A stretch of DNA of 64,000 nucleotides from Thalassovita autumnalis (lineage in GTDB: Bacteria; Pseudomonadota; Alphaproteobacteria; Rhodobacterales; Rhodobacteraceae). The DNA lies in assembly GCF_001458255.1 (NCBI RefSeq), contig NZ_CYSB01000038.1:1-64000 (forward strand), in the 5' to 3' direction. Each line of letters starts with the position of its first letter. Position 1 is the first letter of the stretch. This document shows, piece after piece, positions 18,784-26,476 of this stretch. The position numbers and the translations under genes were made by a program. The notes beneath the pieces were generated by a model. It had not been told where the DNA came from. It saw only the letters and a list, made by a program, of their open reading frames with translations, and ran no database searches.

Positions 18784-19070
18784 CTTCCTGCCCTTTCCGC
18801 TGGGCCCGCTTCAGCAGGGTCTGACGCAGAGTGGCTGGAACAGGCTGTTTGTATGGACGGCAGATGCAAAGGGCGCGTGAGCTAGATACCACGCTGCGCT
18901 TGGGTGATCTGTCCATAGCTATGGCGAGGACCGTCCTAACTTCCCGGGGCGGAACTGATCTTGCCATATGTCCGGGGCCTGAGGGTATCTTACTCTCCTC
19001 CCCAGGTGGGGCTGCTTCGGCGGCCACTCCGCAGATGCTCTCACCGGCCCCGGACACCTTTTGGCCTGCC
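18784..19070 (+). ncRNA. Candidate structured non-coding RNA, family unknown
   Basis: Boundaries are approximate. The 3' part folds into a long helix: GTCCGGGGCC (18970-18979) with GGCCCCGGAC (19046-19055), TGAG (18980-18983) with CTCA (19040-19043), and GGTATC (18984-18989) with GATGCT (19034-19039). Inside it, GTGG/CCAC and CTGC/GCGG close a C(UUCG)G tetraloop at 19015-19020. The UUCG loop is on the plus-strand RNA, agreeing with the promoter at 18748. A 12-base palindrome CCATAGCTATGG lies at 18913-18924. It does not carry the conserved motifs of SRP RNA, tmRNA or RNase P that I could check. 6S RNA is possible but not shown. The flanking 18589-18747 holds only an inverted repeat CAACCGC/GCGGTTG (18683-18689, 18714-18720). 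Confidence 0.5.
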
Positions 19071-19077
19071 CCTAGTC

Positions 19078-19515
19078 TCAGGCTTCCATCCAGATGGTGA
19101 CCGGCCCGTCGTTGAGCAGCTCAACCTTCATATCCGCGCCAAATTCACCGGTTTCCACAGGCACGCCTTCACTGGCGAGTTTCGAGGCAAAATACTCATA
19201 AAGCGCTTTGCCCTCGTCCGGGCTGGCGGCGGTCGAAAACCCGGGCCGGTTGCCGCGAGAAGTGTCTGCCGCCAGCGTGAACTGTGACACCACTAGGGCT
19301 GAGCCGCCGATGTCCTTTACCGATTTGTTCATCTTGCCGGCCTCATCCTTAAAGATGCGCAGTTTTGAAATCTTAGCGGCCAAATGATCTGCCTGGGCTT
19401 CACTATCGCCCTGCATCGCGCAGATCAGGATCAGCAACCCCGGGCCAGACTGGCCGATTTTTTCACCCTCTACGGTGACTGAGGCATGGGAAATCCGTTG
19501 CAGCAATGCGCGCAT
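19078..19515 (-). CDS. dtd: D-aminoacyl-tRNA deacylase
   Basis: Homodimeric proofreading enzyme of 145 residues that hydrolyses D-aminoacyl-tRNA (and glycyl-tRNA(Ala)), clearing mischarged tRNA. Both active-site motifs are intact: SQFTL (about 87-91, SQxTL) followed by [11 protein letters not shown], and the C-terminal [11 protein letters not shown], the NxGPVT cross-subunit motif. The length equals the family norm. It is monocistronic. The following 19516-19740 (about 225 bp) contains no gene I can support. Confidence 0.95.
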   Translation of the reverse strand: MRALLQRISHASVTVEGEKIGQSGPGLLILICAMQGDSEAQADHLAAKISKLRIFKDEAGKMNKSVKDIGGSALVVSQFTLAADTSRGNRPGFSTAASPDEGKALYEYFASKLASEGVPVETGEFGADMKVELLNDGPVTIWMEA

Positions 19516-19740
19516 GGGGCGGCTCCTGTCGTAAAGTTATGTTGGGCCGCATTGGCCGGATTTCTACGGCAAAAAGCAAGCTGATTTGAGGCGGATCAAA
19601 GTGGCGTCGCGACTCGTCTGGCACAATATCCAAGACAGCGGGAGGGAGCGGGCATCGCCCATCACCAACCCGATGTTTGGACGACGGGCGTCCTCACGCC
19701 GCCCGGAGGGGATAGTTAAGGAATTGACGGGGCCGAGGGG

Positions 19741-20412
19741 TCAGTCCCGCCATTCGACCACTTCGTCCAACGCGGCCCGTTCTGTACGGAATGCGTTGGC
19801 GGGGTGGTCGCTATCTTCATAGCCAAAGGAAATGGCGCAGAGGATCAACCGGTTTTCAGGGATCTCAAAATGGCTGCGCAACAGCGGCGCATAGGCCGCC
19901 ACGGCGGCCTGCGGGATCGATCCCACGCCCAGGGCCTCGGCCGCCAATGTAAAGGCACTGACAAAACCACCGCAATCCATCGCGCCATAAGGCCCCAGAT
20001 CCCGTTCTGAGGTGACGATGGCTACATGGGGCGCGCCAAACAGGCGGAAGTTTTCGGCCATTTGCACAGCCGATGCCGCCCGGTCCCCTTTGGGAACGCC
20101 CACCGCCTCATATAGCTGCCAGCCGCAAGTGCGGCGACGGTCTTGATAGGCGCCGGTATATTGCGTGGGCCAGTCCAAATCCGGGGCGGGCGTACCACTC
20201 GCGGCCTCAGCCATCAGTTTCTGACGGAACGCCTCGGTCGCTGCCGGTTCGGTCACAATCACCTGCCAGGGCTGGGCGTTGCACCAGCTGGGCACGCGGC
20301 CTGCCGCACGGATGATCCGCGCGATCACATCGTGCGGCACCGGGTCTGCGCGAAACCCCCGGCAACTGTGACGACGTGCCAATAGGGTTTCCAGCGCTTC
20401 AATATCGCTCAT
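19741..20412 (-). CDS. Nitroreductase-family flavoprotein
   Basis: FMN-dependent oxidoreductase-type protein of 223 residues. The N-terminus RRHSCRGFRADPV and the AAGRVPSWCNAQPWQVIV segment match the FMN-binding core; EALGVGSIPQAAVAAY and the closing ILCAISFGYEDSDHPAN pattern complete the fold. The natural substrate is unknown; such enzymes reduce nitroaromatics, quinones or other electron acceptors with NAD(P)H. Its ATG overlaps by one base the stop of the zinc-ribbon gene (TGATG), so the two are probably co-translated. Confidence 0.88.
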   Translation of the reverse strand: MSDIEALETLLARRHSCRGFRADPVPHDVIARIIRAAGRVPSWCNAQPWQVIVTEPAATEAFRQKLMAEAASGTPAPDLDWPTQYTGAYQDRRRTCGWQLYEAVGVPKGDRAASAVQMAENFRLFGAPHVAIVTSERDLGPYGAMDCGGFVSAFTLAAEALGVGSIPQAAVAAYAPLLRSHFEIPENRLILCAISFGYEDSDHPANAFRTERAALDEVVEWRD

Positions 20413-21518
20413 CAGATCTTTCCTTCACTCACCGCAATCAGATAGCCAATGGCCCCGGCGACAATCAGCCCGATCAACACCGCAAATGCAATCTTCCACG
20501 CGGACCAGGGTCGTTCGCCCTGCACCCGGCCGGTGCGGCCATTGACCACAAAGCGATAGCTCTTGCCGCGATATTTATAGGCCGCCATCCATACCGGCAG
20601 CAGCACATGTTTGAAGGTGACGTCTTTTACATCGGTGTCGACGCGGTGGATTTTCTGTCGGTCACCGCCAATGTCAAAGCGCACATCGCGCTCAATCACC
20701 CGGTCCATATGGGCGCGGGCCTGATCGAAACCTTCATCCAGTTCAACAGTGTAAGCCTCAGCCCTAAACCCGGCGAGGAACTCTGGCCGGTAAGGTTCCA
20801 GGGCCGCCAGATCCCAAGGCTCCAGCGCGTCGGTGTATTTCTTCGGCAGGGCGCGTGACGCCAGCACCAGCACGTCATCAAAGAACCGCGCAACCCGGCC
20901 CGAAGCCGGGGTCCAGCGGATTTTCTGCACCCGCTCTTGTTTGGTCTCACCATCCCGGGTCACGGTGCGGGTTTCATAATAGATGGTGCCGCGTTGACCG
21001 CTGTAGCGGCTCTTGGTGTCGGCATCAAAGGTCCAATAGGGCACATAGATGCCCTCCATTTTGCGGCCTTTGCGCGCATAGTCCTGCAGCCCGTTAGGGG
21101 CGAACCACAGTTTGCCCAACCAGCTGGTCATCGCCTCACGCGCCTGCTTTTCCTCCAGCGCAAAGGGCAGCACCCCCTTGGGCTTGATATGGCGATGGGT
21201 GCCGGTGCCCGTCACCACTGGGGTGGCGCAGAACGGGCATTCCGCGGCGTGGGTGGCCTCGGCCATTTCCACCTGCGCCCCGCAATTGGGGCATTTGCTG
21301 ACGCGGGTCTCTTCTATCTCCTGGCTAGGCAGCAGGTTGTTCAGCGCCTGTTTGAAATCCAGCTCTTTCAAGCCACCCTCCCAGGGGCCGGCCTGGGTGA
21401 CTTCACCCTCATTGCCGCAGTGGTCGCAGATCAGCTGTCCCTTTTGCGGGTCAAAGCGGAAATCTGCGCCACACAGGTCGCAGGGGAAACGGTGTTCGGA
21501 AATGGTTGATTCAGTCAT
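20412..21518 (-). CDS. Zinc-ribbon membrane protein (TFIIB-type zinc finger domain)
   Basis: Protein of about 368 residues with two N-terminal zinc ribbons: CDLCGADF..CDHCG (about 12-38) and CPNCGAQVE..CPFC (about 75-100). The middle is soluble, with WTFDADTKSRYSGQRGT. Close to the C-terminus there is one hydrophobic helix (IAFAVLIGLIVAGAIGYLIAV). Homologues are often auto-annotated as primosomal protein N', which this is not. No enzymatic motif was recognised. It resembles proteins encoded beside SPFH, TelA and XpaC genes, which occur 3-7 kb to the right here. The ATG at 21518 was chosen over a GTG at 21569 because it starts just before the first ribbon, although no good ribosome-binding site is visible. 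Confidence 0.75.
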   Translation of the reverse strand: MTESTISEHRFPCDLCGADFRFDPQKGQLICDHCGNEGEVTQAGPWEGGLKELDFKQALNNLLPSQEIEETRVSKCPNCGAQVEMAEATHAAECPFCATPVVTGTGTHRHIKPKGVLPFALEEKQAREAMTSWLGKLWFAPNGLQDYARKGRKMEGIYVPYWTFDADTKSRYSGQRGTIYYETRTVTRDGETKQERVQKIRWTPASGRVARFFDDVLVLASRALPKKYTDALEPWDLAALEPYRPEFLAGFRAEAYTVELDEGFDQARAHMDRVIERDVRFDIGGDRQKIHRVDTDVKDVTFKHVLLPVWMAAYKYRGKSYRFVVNGRTGRVQGERPWSAWKIAFAVLIGLIVAGAIGYLIAVSEGKI

Positions 21519-21655
21519 AAAATCAAAAACCCATACTTTGGTTTGCAAGCCTCCCCAACTTTTTTCCACTTTTTTGCTAAAAAGGGGAGGGGTTATGTCG
21601 TTTTGGGATCTGAACGCATAGAAAAGATATCAACGCACACTCTTAGGAGCCCGCC

Positions 21656-22075
21656 ATGACTGCCACCATGACTGCCACCGCAAATGCCAACACCACCCCC
21701 GCTGCCTTTCTTGGGCTGCATGTGGCGCTGCAAAGCGCGCTGAAGGCACATGGCGCCTGGAAACAGCGCATGGTGCGCGCCGTTGCGAACAAAAATACGC
21801 ACCTGTCGATTGATGAGCTGCGTCTGGCCGAGGTCAGCGATTTTGGTAAGTTCCTGATGGATCTGCCGGCTGAACTGCAGTCTTCACCCTACCTGGCTGA
21901 GGTACGCCGCTTGCATGCGGATATGCATATCGCTGCTGCTGATGTGGCGCTGTTGGTTAAGCAAGGCAAATACGAAGAGGCCCGCGCAGCCCTGTCGACC
22001 GGCGCCTTCCCGCAGATCAGCGGTGCCTTGAACCAGGCGCTGGTGCGCTGGCAGGTACGTGATCTGGCAGCGTGA
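21656..22075 (+). CDS. Stand-alone CZB-like protein, zinc ligand Cys missing
   Basis: Small helical soluble protein of 139 residues with the layout of the chemoreceptor zinc-binding (CZB) domain: first-helix His in AHGAWKQRMVRA, a second motif, and the paired His of LHADMHIAAADV. At the second motif, where CZB has CxFGxW, it reads SDFGKF, so the zinc-ligand Cys is Ser. That should weaken or abolish CZB-type zinc binding. AGGAG lies 8 bases before the ATG at 21656; the next Met, five codons on, is an alternative. It is the first of four tandem homologues, 17 bp before the second, with which it probably forms an operon. Confidence 0.72.
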   Translation: MTATMTATANANTTPAAFLGLHVALQSALKAHGAWKQRMVRAVANKNTHLSIDELRLAEVSDFGKFLMDLPAELQSSPYLAEVRRLHADMHIAAADVALLVKQGKYEEARAALSTGAFPQISGALNQALVRWQVRDLAA

Positions 22076-22092
22076 GTTTCGCTGAATAACTT

Positions 22093-22521
22093 TTGCGGGG
22101 CTCTGAGCGGAGGGCCAAGATCATGATGACTTTGGACACAACACGGGATCTGACCCAAGATCTGGATCAGGCGTTGCAGGCCCATGGTGCGTGGAAACAG
22201 CGCCTGCGGGCCGCCGCTGTGCACAAAGAGGTGGATCTGCCGGTCAACAGCATCTGCCGCGATGATTGCTGCCGCTTTGGTCGCTGGCTCTACAGTCTGC
22301 CGGTTGAAAAACGTGAAAGCCCTGAGGCGCGCACCGTGCTGCGCCTACATGCCCAGTTTCATCGCGCCGCAGGGGCGGTGGCGAATATGATTGAGGATGG
22401 AATGTTTGATCAGGCCCTGTCGAGCCTGGCCACCGGCGGCTACCCGCAGGTGAGCGCCGAACTGACCCGCGCCGTGATGGACTGGAAAGTGGCCCTGATG
22501 CGTGAGGCGCGCACAGCTTAA
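22093..22521 (+). CDS. Stand-alone CZB-domain protein with complete zinc ligand set
   Basis: Protein of 142 residues (139 if the second Met pair is used) carrying a full CZB pattern: His in AHGAWKQRLRAAA (about 30), Cys in DDCCRFGRWLYSLP (about 56-57) and the two His of LHAQFHRAAG. These match the one-Cys, three-His zinc site of CZB domains, which elsewhere are the cytoplasmic sensor of chemoreceptors or diguanylate cyclases responding to zinc or hypochlorous acid. Here no signalling domain is attached. The SD is weak; the frame opens at 22093 with GTG-like/ATG alternatives up to ATGATG at 22123, which may be the true start. An intrinsic terminator follows. Confidence 0.75.
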   Translation: MRGSERRAKIMMTLDTTRDLTQDLDQALQAHGAWKQRLRAAAVHKEVDLPVNSICRDDCCRFGRWLYSLPVEKRESPEARTVLRLHAQFHRAAGAVANMIEDGMFDQALSSLATGGYPQVSAELTRAVMDWKVALMREARTA

Positions 22522-22548
22522 CCTATATGAGACATATGAGCGTTCAGG

Positions 22549-22576
22549 GCGGTCTGCAGCAGCAGGCCGCTTTTTT
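22549..22576 (+). terminator. Intrinsic terminator after the first two CZB genes
   Basis: GCGGTCTGC (22549-22557) pairs with GCAGGCCGC (22562-22570), one mismatch, then six T residues. It closes the transcript of the 21656 and 22093 genes. Between it and the next CZB gene (22577-22963) lies the conserved leader described separately and nothing else I can identify. Confidence 0.85.
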
Positions 22577-22836
22577 GTTGTCTGACCCCCGTGAGGTGTC
22601 AGCACCGCGCCGATCGCCTGCAAGCGCCTTGCCCCCCAAGGGAAGCGCCCAGCCCTGAAAACACCCGCCCTTTGACACAAAGCTGCCACATTTGCCGCCG
22701 TTCCCTGACTCGCTGCCTGAAACTCAAGGTACGCGGTTTAGCAGGGCGGTTTGGCACGAATCCTGCTGCAAACCCTTGAATAGACTGCATTTGGCAGGGC
22801 CAAGGTTACGAAACTAGGACCATGGTACTAGTCACA

Positions 22837-22963
22837 CTAGGACCAACGAGACCTCAGCCCATACTTTATCGCAATTTCATCCTAAAATGGGGTGCGGTAT
22901 TGTCGTTTGTAGTTACTGAGAGCAGCCCTTCGCACTAGCGAATAACCGAGAAAGAGATACGAC
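22837..22963 (+). promoter_or_regulatory. Conserved promoter/leader, copy A
   Basis: The 127 bp before the third CZB gene share ordered blocks with the region before the fourth gene: CTAGGACCA..GAGA at 22837, ATACTTTAT at 22861-22869 and GGTGCGGTATTGTCGTTTGT at 22891-22910, then AGAGCA, TCGCA, AGCGAA and AGAAAGA. The block spacings (24 and 30 bp) equal those of copy B. It probably holds promoter and regulator sites. A partial match, GGGTTATGTCGTTTTGGG at about 21592-21609, precedes the first CZB gene. Confidence 0.55.
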
Positions 22964-23341
22964 ATGGCCCAGAAGACAGTCACCAACACTTGCGAGATCA
23001 TCAACAACGCAATCGTTGCCCATTTTGTCCTGGGTCATCAGCTGCGCGCCGCCGCCTACGAAGAAAACCGTGGCCTGCCGGTTCGCGCTTATAAGAATTC
23101 GCAGAAATGTGGTCTGGGCAAACTGATCGCCTTCCTGAAAGAAAACGATCAGATGACCGACCGCGCCAAAGAAGTGGACGGCCTGCACCTGGACCTGCAC
23201 GACGCCGCCTGTGGAGTGGCCGCGCTGATCGCCACCGGTCACTTTGACGAAGCCATTGATGAGCTGTCCACCGGCTACTACGCCGAAGCCGCCGCTGCGC
23301 TGACCAAAGCGCTGTCGCAGTGGAAGATGGAAACTGCCTAA
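22964..23341 (+). CDS. Stand-alone CZB-like protein (paralogue A)
   Basis: Protein of 125 residues, all helical, no signal peptide or membrane segment. The zinc-site pattern is retained: His residues in AIVAHFVLGHQLRAA, Cys in SQKCGLGKLIAF (LGK in place of LGxW) and paired His in GLHLDLHDAACGV. A second conserved Cys (AACGV) follows the His pair. It is about 80% identical to the fourth gene and the two are clearly a recent duplication. It has its own promoter region and a terminator, so it is monocistronic. The role is inferred to be zinc or redox sensing by analogy with CZB; no partner domain is present. Confidence 0.75.
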   Translation: MAQKTVTNTCEIINNAIVAHFVLGHQLRAAAYEENRGLPVRAYKNSQKCGLGKLIAFLKENDQMTDRAKEVDGLHLDLHDAACGVAALIATGHFDEAIDELSTGYYAEAAAALTKALSQWKMETA

Positions 23342-23368
23342 ACCTACTTTTCGGTAACGATTGCTCTC

Positions 23369-23393
23369 AGGGCGCCCTCTGTGGCGCCTTTTT
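23369..23393 (+). terminator. Intrinsic terminator after CZB paralogue A
   Basis: GGGCGCC and GGCGCC(T) pair around CTCTGT (23370-23389) and are followed by a T5 run. Confidence 0.75.
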
Positions 23394-23495
23394 CTTTGCC
23401 CGCGTCCTGAAGGGGGGCGTGACTGCAACTGGCCGCTTTGGGGGATAAGGGGGCTGCTCTGACCTATCCGCGTCAGCACGACCAGGGGCGGGTGC

Positions 23496-23620
23496 CCAAA
23501 GGATAGATTTTGCCTCCATTCCATCGCTGTCGCGGGCAAATCATCGCCCGAATCTGGCGAATCCACCCGTTTTGGGCCCTTGGTGCCAACCAAAGGATAT
23601 ATCCCCCACCTATCCTTTTT
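23496..23620. repeat. Repeated CCAAAGGATA elements between CZB paralogues
   Basis: CCAAAGGATA occurs at 23496-23505 and 23590-23599, each preceded by GGTGCC. An inverted copy, TATCCTTTTTGG, lies at 23611-23622, so the last two form an inverted repeat with an 11-base spacer. They may be operator sites or remnants of the duplication. The function is unknown. Confidence 0.35.
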
Positions 23621-23706
23621 GGGCCGCCTCTACCCCGGAATATTCGCCGTTTTTGCGACCTTGGTTGCAGAATCGCCATTGCGTTCAGACCAAGGCCCTA
23701 AGCGCC

Positions 23707-23830
23707 CTAGGACCATAGAGAGCGTAAGATATACTTTATAGAGATAGAGCGCGAATGGGGGTGGGGGTATAGTCATTTGTACAAACACAGAGCAAACCAT
23801 CGCATAGCGAAAACAAAGAAAGATAGAAAC
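23707..23830 (+). promoter_or_regulatory. Conserved promoter/leader, copy B
   Basis: CTAGGACCA..GAGA at 23707, ATACTTTAT at 23731-23739 and GTGGGGGTATAGTCATTTGT at 23761-23780, followed by AGAGCA, TCGCA, AGCGAA and AGAAAGA before the ATG at 23831. Order and spacing match copy A, so the promoter was duplicated together with the gene. Confidence 0.55.
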
Positions 23831-24205
23831 ATGACCCAGATGACCGTTATCAACACCTGCGAAATCATCAACAACGCAATCGTTGCTCACTACATCCTGG
23901 GTCACCAGCTGCGCGCCGCAGCGATCGAACAGAACCGCGGCCTGCCGGTACGCCTGTACAAGAACGCGCAGAAATGCGGCCTGGGCAAACTGATCGATTT
24001 CCTGAAGAAAAATGACCAGATGACCGCCCGCGCTCAGGAAGTTGACGCGCTGCACGTTGACCTGCACGACGCAGCCTGCGGTGTTGCCGCCCTGATCGCC
24101 ACCGGCAACTTCGACGCCGCCATCGATGAGCTGGCCACCGGCTACTACGCCGACGCTGCCGCCGCCCTGACCAAAGCCCTGTCGCACTGGAAAGTTGAGG
24201 TCTAA
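23831..24205 (+). CDS. Stand-alone CZB-like protein (paralogue B)
   Basis: Protein of 124 residues nearly identical in layout to paralogue A: AIVAHYILGHQLRAA, AQKCGLGKLIDF, ALHVDLHDAACGV and the C-terminal GYYADAAAALTKAL segment. Differences are mostly conservative, indicating selection to keep the protein after duplication. The frame opens earlier (23777), but the ATG at 23831 aligns with the paralogue start. Its own leader and terminator make it a separate transcription unit. Biological role unknown; a soluble zinc or oxidant sensor is the most economical guess. Confidence 0.75.
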   Translation: MTQMTVINTCEIINNAIVAHYILGHQLRAAAIEQNRGLPVRLYKNAQKCGLGKLIDFLKKNDQMTARAQEVDALHVDLHDAACGVAALIATGNFDAAIDELATGYYADAAAALTKALSHWKVEV

Positions 24206-24241
24206 TAGACCCGATAGAAATTACGTTTGCTCTGACTGAAA

Positions 24242-24267
24242 AGGCGCCCCTCGGGGCGCCTCTTTTT
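24242..24267 (+). terminator. Intrinsic terminator after CZB paralogue B
   Basis: AGGCGCCCC (24242-24250) pairs perfectly with GGGGCGCCT (24253-24261), followed by CTTTTT. It sits between convergent genes and also precedes the stop of the SPFH gene. Confidence 0.88.
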
Positions 24268-24286
24268 ATGTAAGTTTTGCTAACAA

Positions 24287-25441
24287 TTATGCCGGTGGCG
24301 GCGGGGGCGGTGGCATCACCGTGAAGAGCTGTGCCAGCTCCGCAACATCCTCAGCGGTTTTCCAGCCGTCCTGACCCGGTGTCCAAACGTGGCTTTCGCG
24401 TTTCAGCTCACCCGTTTGCGCCATACGCCCCATCTGCGCCTTGGAAAACGGTCCTTTGGTGGCGCCGTTTTCCGCCACATGCCAAACATGTTCCACCGGC
24501 GGGGGCGGCGGCGGGGCCATCGCGGCGGGCGCCGCAGCTGCCGGGGCGGTACCGCCCCAGGGACCGGGCTGTTGCTGGCCCGCGGTTTGGCCCATCATCT
24601 GCTGCCCCATGGCCTGGGCCATCTGCAGGCCCATACCCATGCCCATGCCGGCGCCCATCGATTGATCCATAGCGCCGCCCTGGCCCATGGCCTCGGCCGC
24701 TTTCCACTTCATGTGATCGTCCAGATTGCCCGCGATCCCGCGAGAGGTGCGTTGATCCAGCGCCTTTTCCACCGCCGGCGGCAATGAGATGTTTTCGATA
24801 TAAAGCTCAGGGATCGACAGCCCGTAGCCCTTCATCACCGGATCGATGGCCTGCGCGATCAGCTTGCCCACTTCGGCGGTGTTTGCAGCCATATCCAGCA
24901 CAGGAATGCCCGATGCGGCGATGGCGCGGGAAAACTCCTGCACGATGATGTTGCGGATCTGGAAGCTGACCTCATCCATGGTGAATTCACCATCAGTGCC
25001 GACAATCTCGGTCAGGAAGAGCGCCGGGTCGTTTACCTTGATCGTATAGGTGCCATAGGCGCGGATCCGGGTGGGGCCGAATTCAGGATCGCGCAGCATG
25101 ATCGGGTTTTTGGTGCCCCATTTGAGGTTGGTGAACCGGTTGGTTGAGACGAAGTAGATCTCAGACTTGAACGGCGATTTGAACCCGTGATCCCAGTGCT
25201 GCAGCGTGGTCATCACCGGCATGTTGTTGGTTTCAAGCATATAAAGGCCGGGACTGAAGACATCGGCCAGCTGCCCTTCATGCACAAAAACCGCCGCCTG
25301 ACTTTCGCGCACGGTCAGTTTGGCGCCGTATTTGATCTCATGGCCTTCACGTTCAAACCGCCAGACCAATGTGTCGCGTGTGTCATCCACCCAGTGAATG
25401 ACATCGATGAATTCCCCGGTGAGGAAATCGAAAATACCCAT
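24287..25441 (-). CDS. SPFH-domain protein with C-terminal GYF_2 domain
   Basis: Protein of about 384 residues. Residues 1-240 are an SPFH (band-7-like) domain of the type sometimes labelled virion core protein: MGIFDFLTGEFIDVIHWVDD at the start and a later IPVLDMAANTAEVG segment. A Met/Gly/Gln-rich linker (about 245-315) leads to a GYF_2-like domain (about 318-370, HVWHVAENGATKGPF), and the protein ends in poly-proline. SPFH proteins form membrane-associated oligomers that organise stress responses. AAGGAGGG just before the ATG at 25441 fixes the start. It lies with DUF2927, telA and xpaC on the same strand, which suggests a shared membrane-stress role. Confidence 0.88.
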   Translation of the reverse strand: MGIFDFLTGEFIDVIHWVDDTRDTLVWRFEREGHEIKYGAKLTVRESQAAVFVHEGQLADVFSPGLYMLETNNMPVMTTLQHWDHGFKSPFKSEIYFVSTNRFTNLKWGTKNPIMLRDPEFGPTRIRAYGTYTIKVNDPALFLTEIVGTDGEFTMDEVSFQIRNIIVQEFSRAIAASGIPVLDMAANTAEVGKLIAQAIDPVMKGYGLSIPELYIENISLPPAVEKALDQRTSRGIAGNLDDHMKWKAAEAMGQGGAMDQSMGAGMGMGMGLQMAQAMGQQMMGQTAGQQQPGPWGGTAPAAAAPAAMAPPPPPPVEHVWHVAENGATKGPFSKAQMGRMAQTGELKRESHVWTPGQDGWKTAEDVAELAQLFTVMPPPPPPPA

Positions 25442-25528
25442 GGAACCCTCCTTGGTGGGCGGTGGATCCGCCATGTTCCTGTTGTAGGGGCGCGGTGGGC
25501 GCCCGGATGTTAAGCCGTCTTGCCTGCC

Positions 25529-26470
25529 TCAGCTGCCGCCCGTGGCCGCCCGCGCCAGTTGCGCGATGATCGGGCGGGCCTCTTCCAGCCCCATGCCGAT
25601 GCGTAGACGGGGATCGTAATGCATCCGAAGCAGCTGTTCGTCATGGGTGGTGAGGAAGGCAAATTCGTCATTGTCGTTAAAGATTGAGGGGCGCGCCTCT
25701 AGGCTGTCATTGATCAGCCCCAAGCCTTGCGCCATCTCCTCATGCACGCAGGATTTGCGTAGGATATCAGGATGTTCGGCCCGGATCACCACAATAGAGC
25801 GGCGGATGTCATGGGCGTTGTGTTTGGCCGAGTAGCTGAGCATCAGACAATGGGTGGAGCGTGGCATCGTCTCAATCACCCGGAAGGATCCCGGATCCAT
25901 CTGCGGCACGATCTGGCGCAGCCGCTGCATCATCTGGCCATGGTCGTCATAACCCATGAACAAAACGTTAAAGTTTGCGCTATCCTGCGGCGCCATGCGG
26001 ATGGGATGGTTGGTGACCCGGGCCAGACGTTCCGCAAAGAGGCGCACATTGGTGCCATCCAGCTGACGTTGCTCCACCGGGACCGAGTTGCCGAATTCCA
26101 CTGCCACCTTCACCGGCACCGACCAACGCCGCAGTTTTGAGGGCGCGCCATCCTGCCGGCGTTTCCAGCTGCCGCTTTCGTATTCGTCATAAAACGCAAT
26201 GGTTTCATAGTTTTGCGCCAGTTGACGGGCGCTGTAAGGCGTGTCCACACCCCCGCCATCCGTGCGCAATAACCCTTGGGTCAGCAGATCCGCCTGCAGG
26301 TTGCCATAATACCGCGCCAGGGCCAGCGTGCTGTCCGAAGGTGTGTGGATCGCGGGTTGCGGCGCGATGGCGCGGCTGGGGCTGGTGGTTTGTGAGGTGG
26401 GCATGCAACCCGCCAGCGCCACAAGGGCGCTGAGGGTTGCGATGGTTTTGCGTTGTTTCACCCACCTCAT
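25529..26470 (-). CDS. DUF2927 lipoprotein with metallopeptidase-like motif
   Basis: Protein of 313 residues with a lipobox (LVALAGC, about residues 16-22), so it is probably anchored in the outer or inner membrane. The C-terminal half matches DUF2927 and contains SCVHEEMAQGLGLINDS, a HEExxQGLG pattern like zinc-dependent peptidases, plus a conserved FNDNDEFAFLTTHD segment. Proteolytic activity has not been shown for the family to my knowledge. It begins 6 bp downstream of the telA stop and so is probably co-transcribed with telA. Confidence 0.82.
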   Translation of the reverse strand: MRWVKQRKTIATLSALVALAGCMPTSQTTSPSRAIAPQPAIHTPSDSTLALARYYGNLQADLLTQGLLRTDGGGVDTPYSARQLAQNYETIAFYDEYESGSWKRRQDGAPSKLRRWSVPVKVAVEFGNSVPVEQRQLDGTNVRLFAERLARVTNHPIRMAPQDSANFNVLFMGYDDHGQMMQRLRQIVPQMDPGSFRVIETMPRSTHCLMLSYSAKHNAHDIRRSIVVIRAEHPDILRKSCVHEEMAQGLGLINDSLEARPSIFNDNDEFAFLTTHDEQLLRMHYDPRLRIGMGLEEARPIIAQLARAATGGS

Positions 26471-26476
26471 AGCGGA

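Noticed and set aside
18970-19055. Minus-strand resemblance to a glycine riboswitch (CCGCCGAAG and CUCAGGCC fragments)
   Set aside because: The conserved fragments are not in the proper secondary-structure context, the segment forms one long helix instead, and the only downstream minus-strand gene is a DEAD-box helicase 600 bp away with its own promoter.
18585-19057. Two overlapping minus-strand frames (95 and 129 codons) between dtd and the helicase gene
   Set aside because: No ribosome-binding site, no recognisable domain, and they overlap the proposed structured RNA and both promoters.
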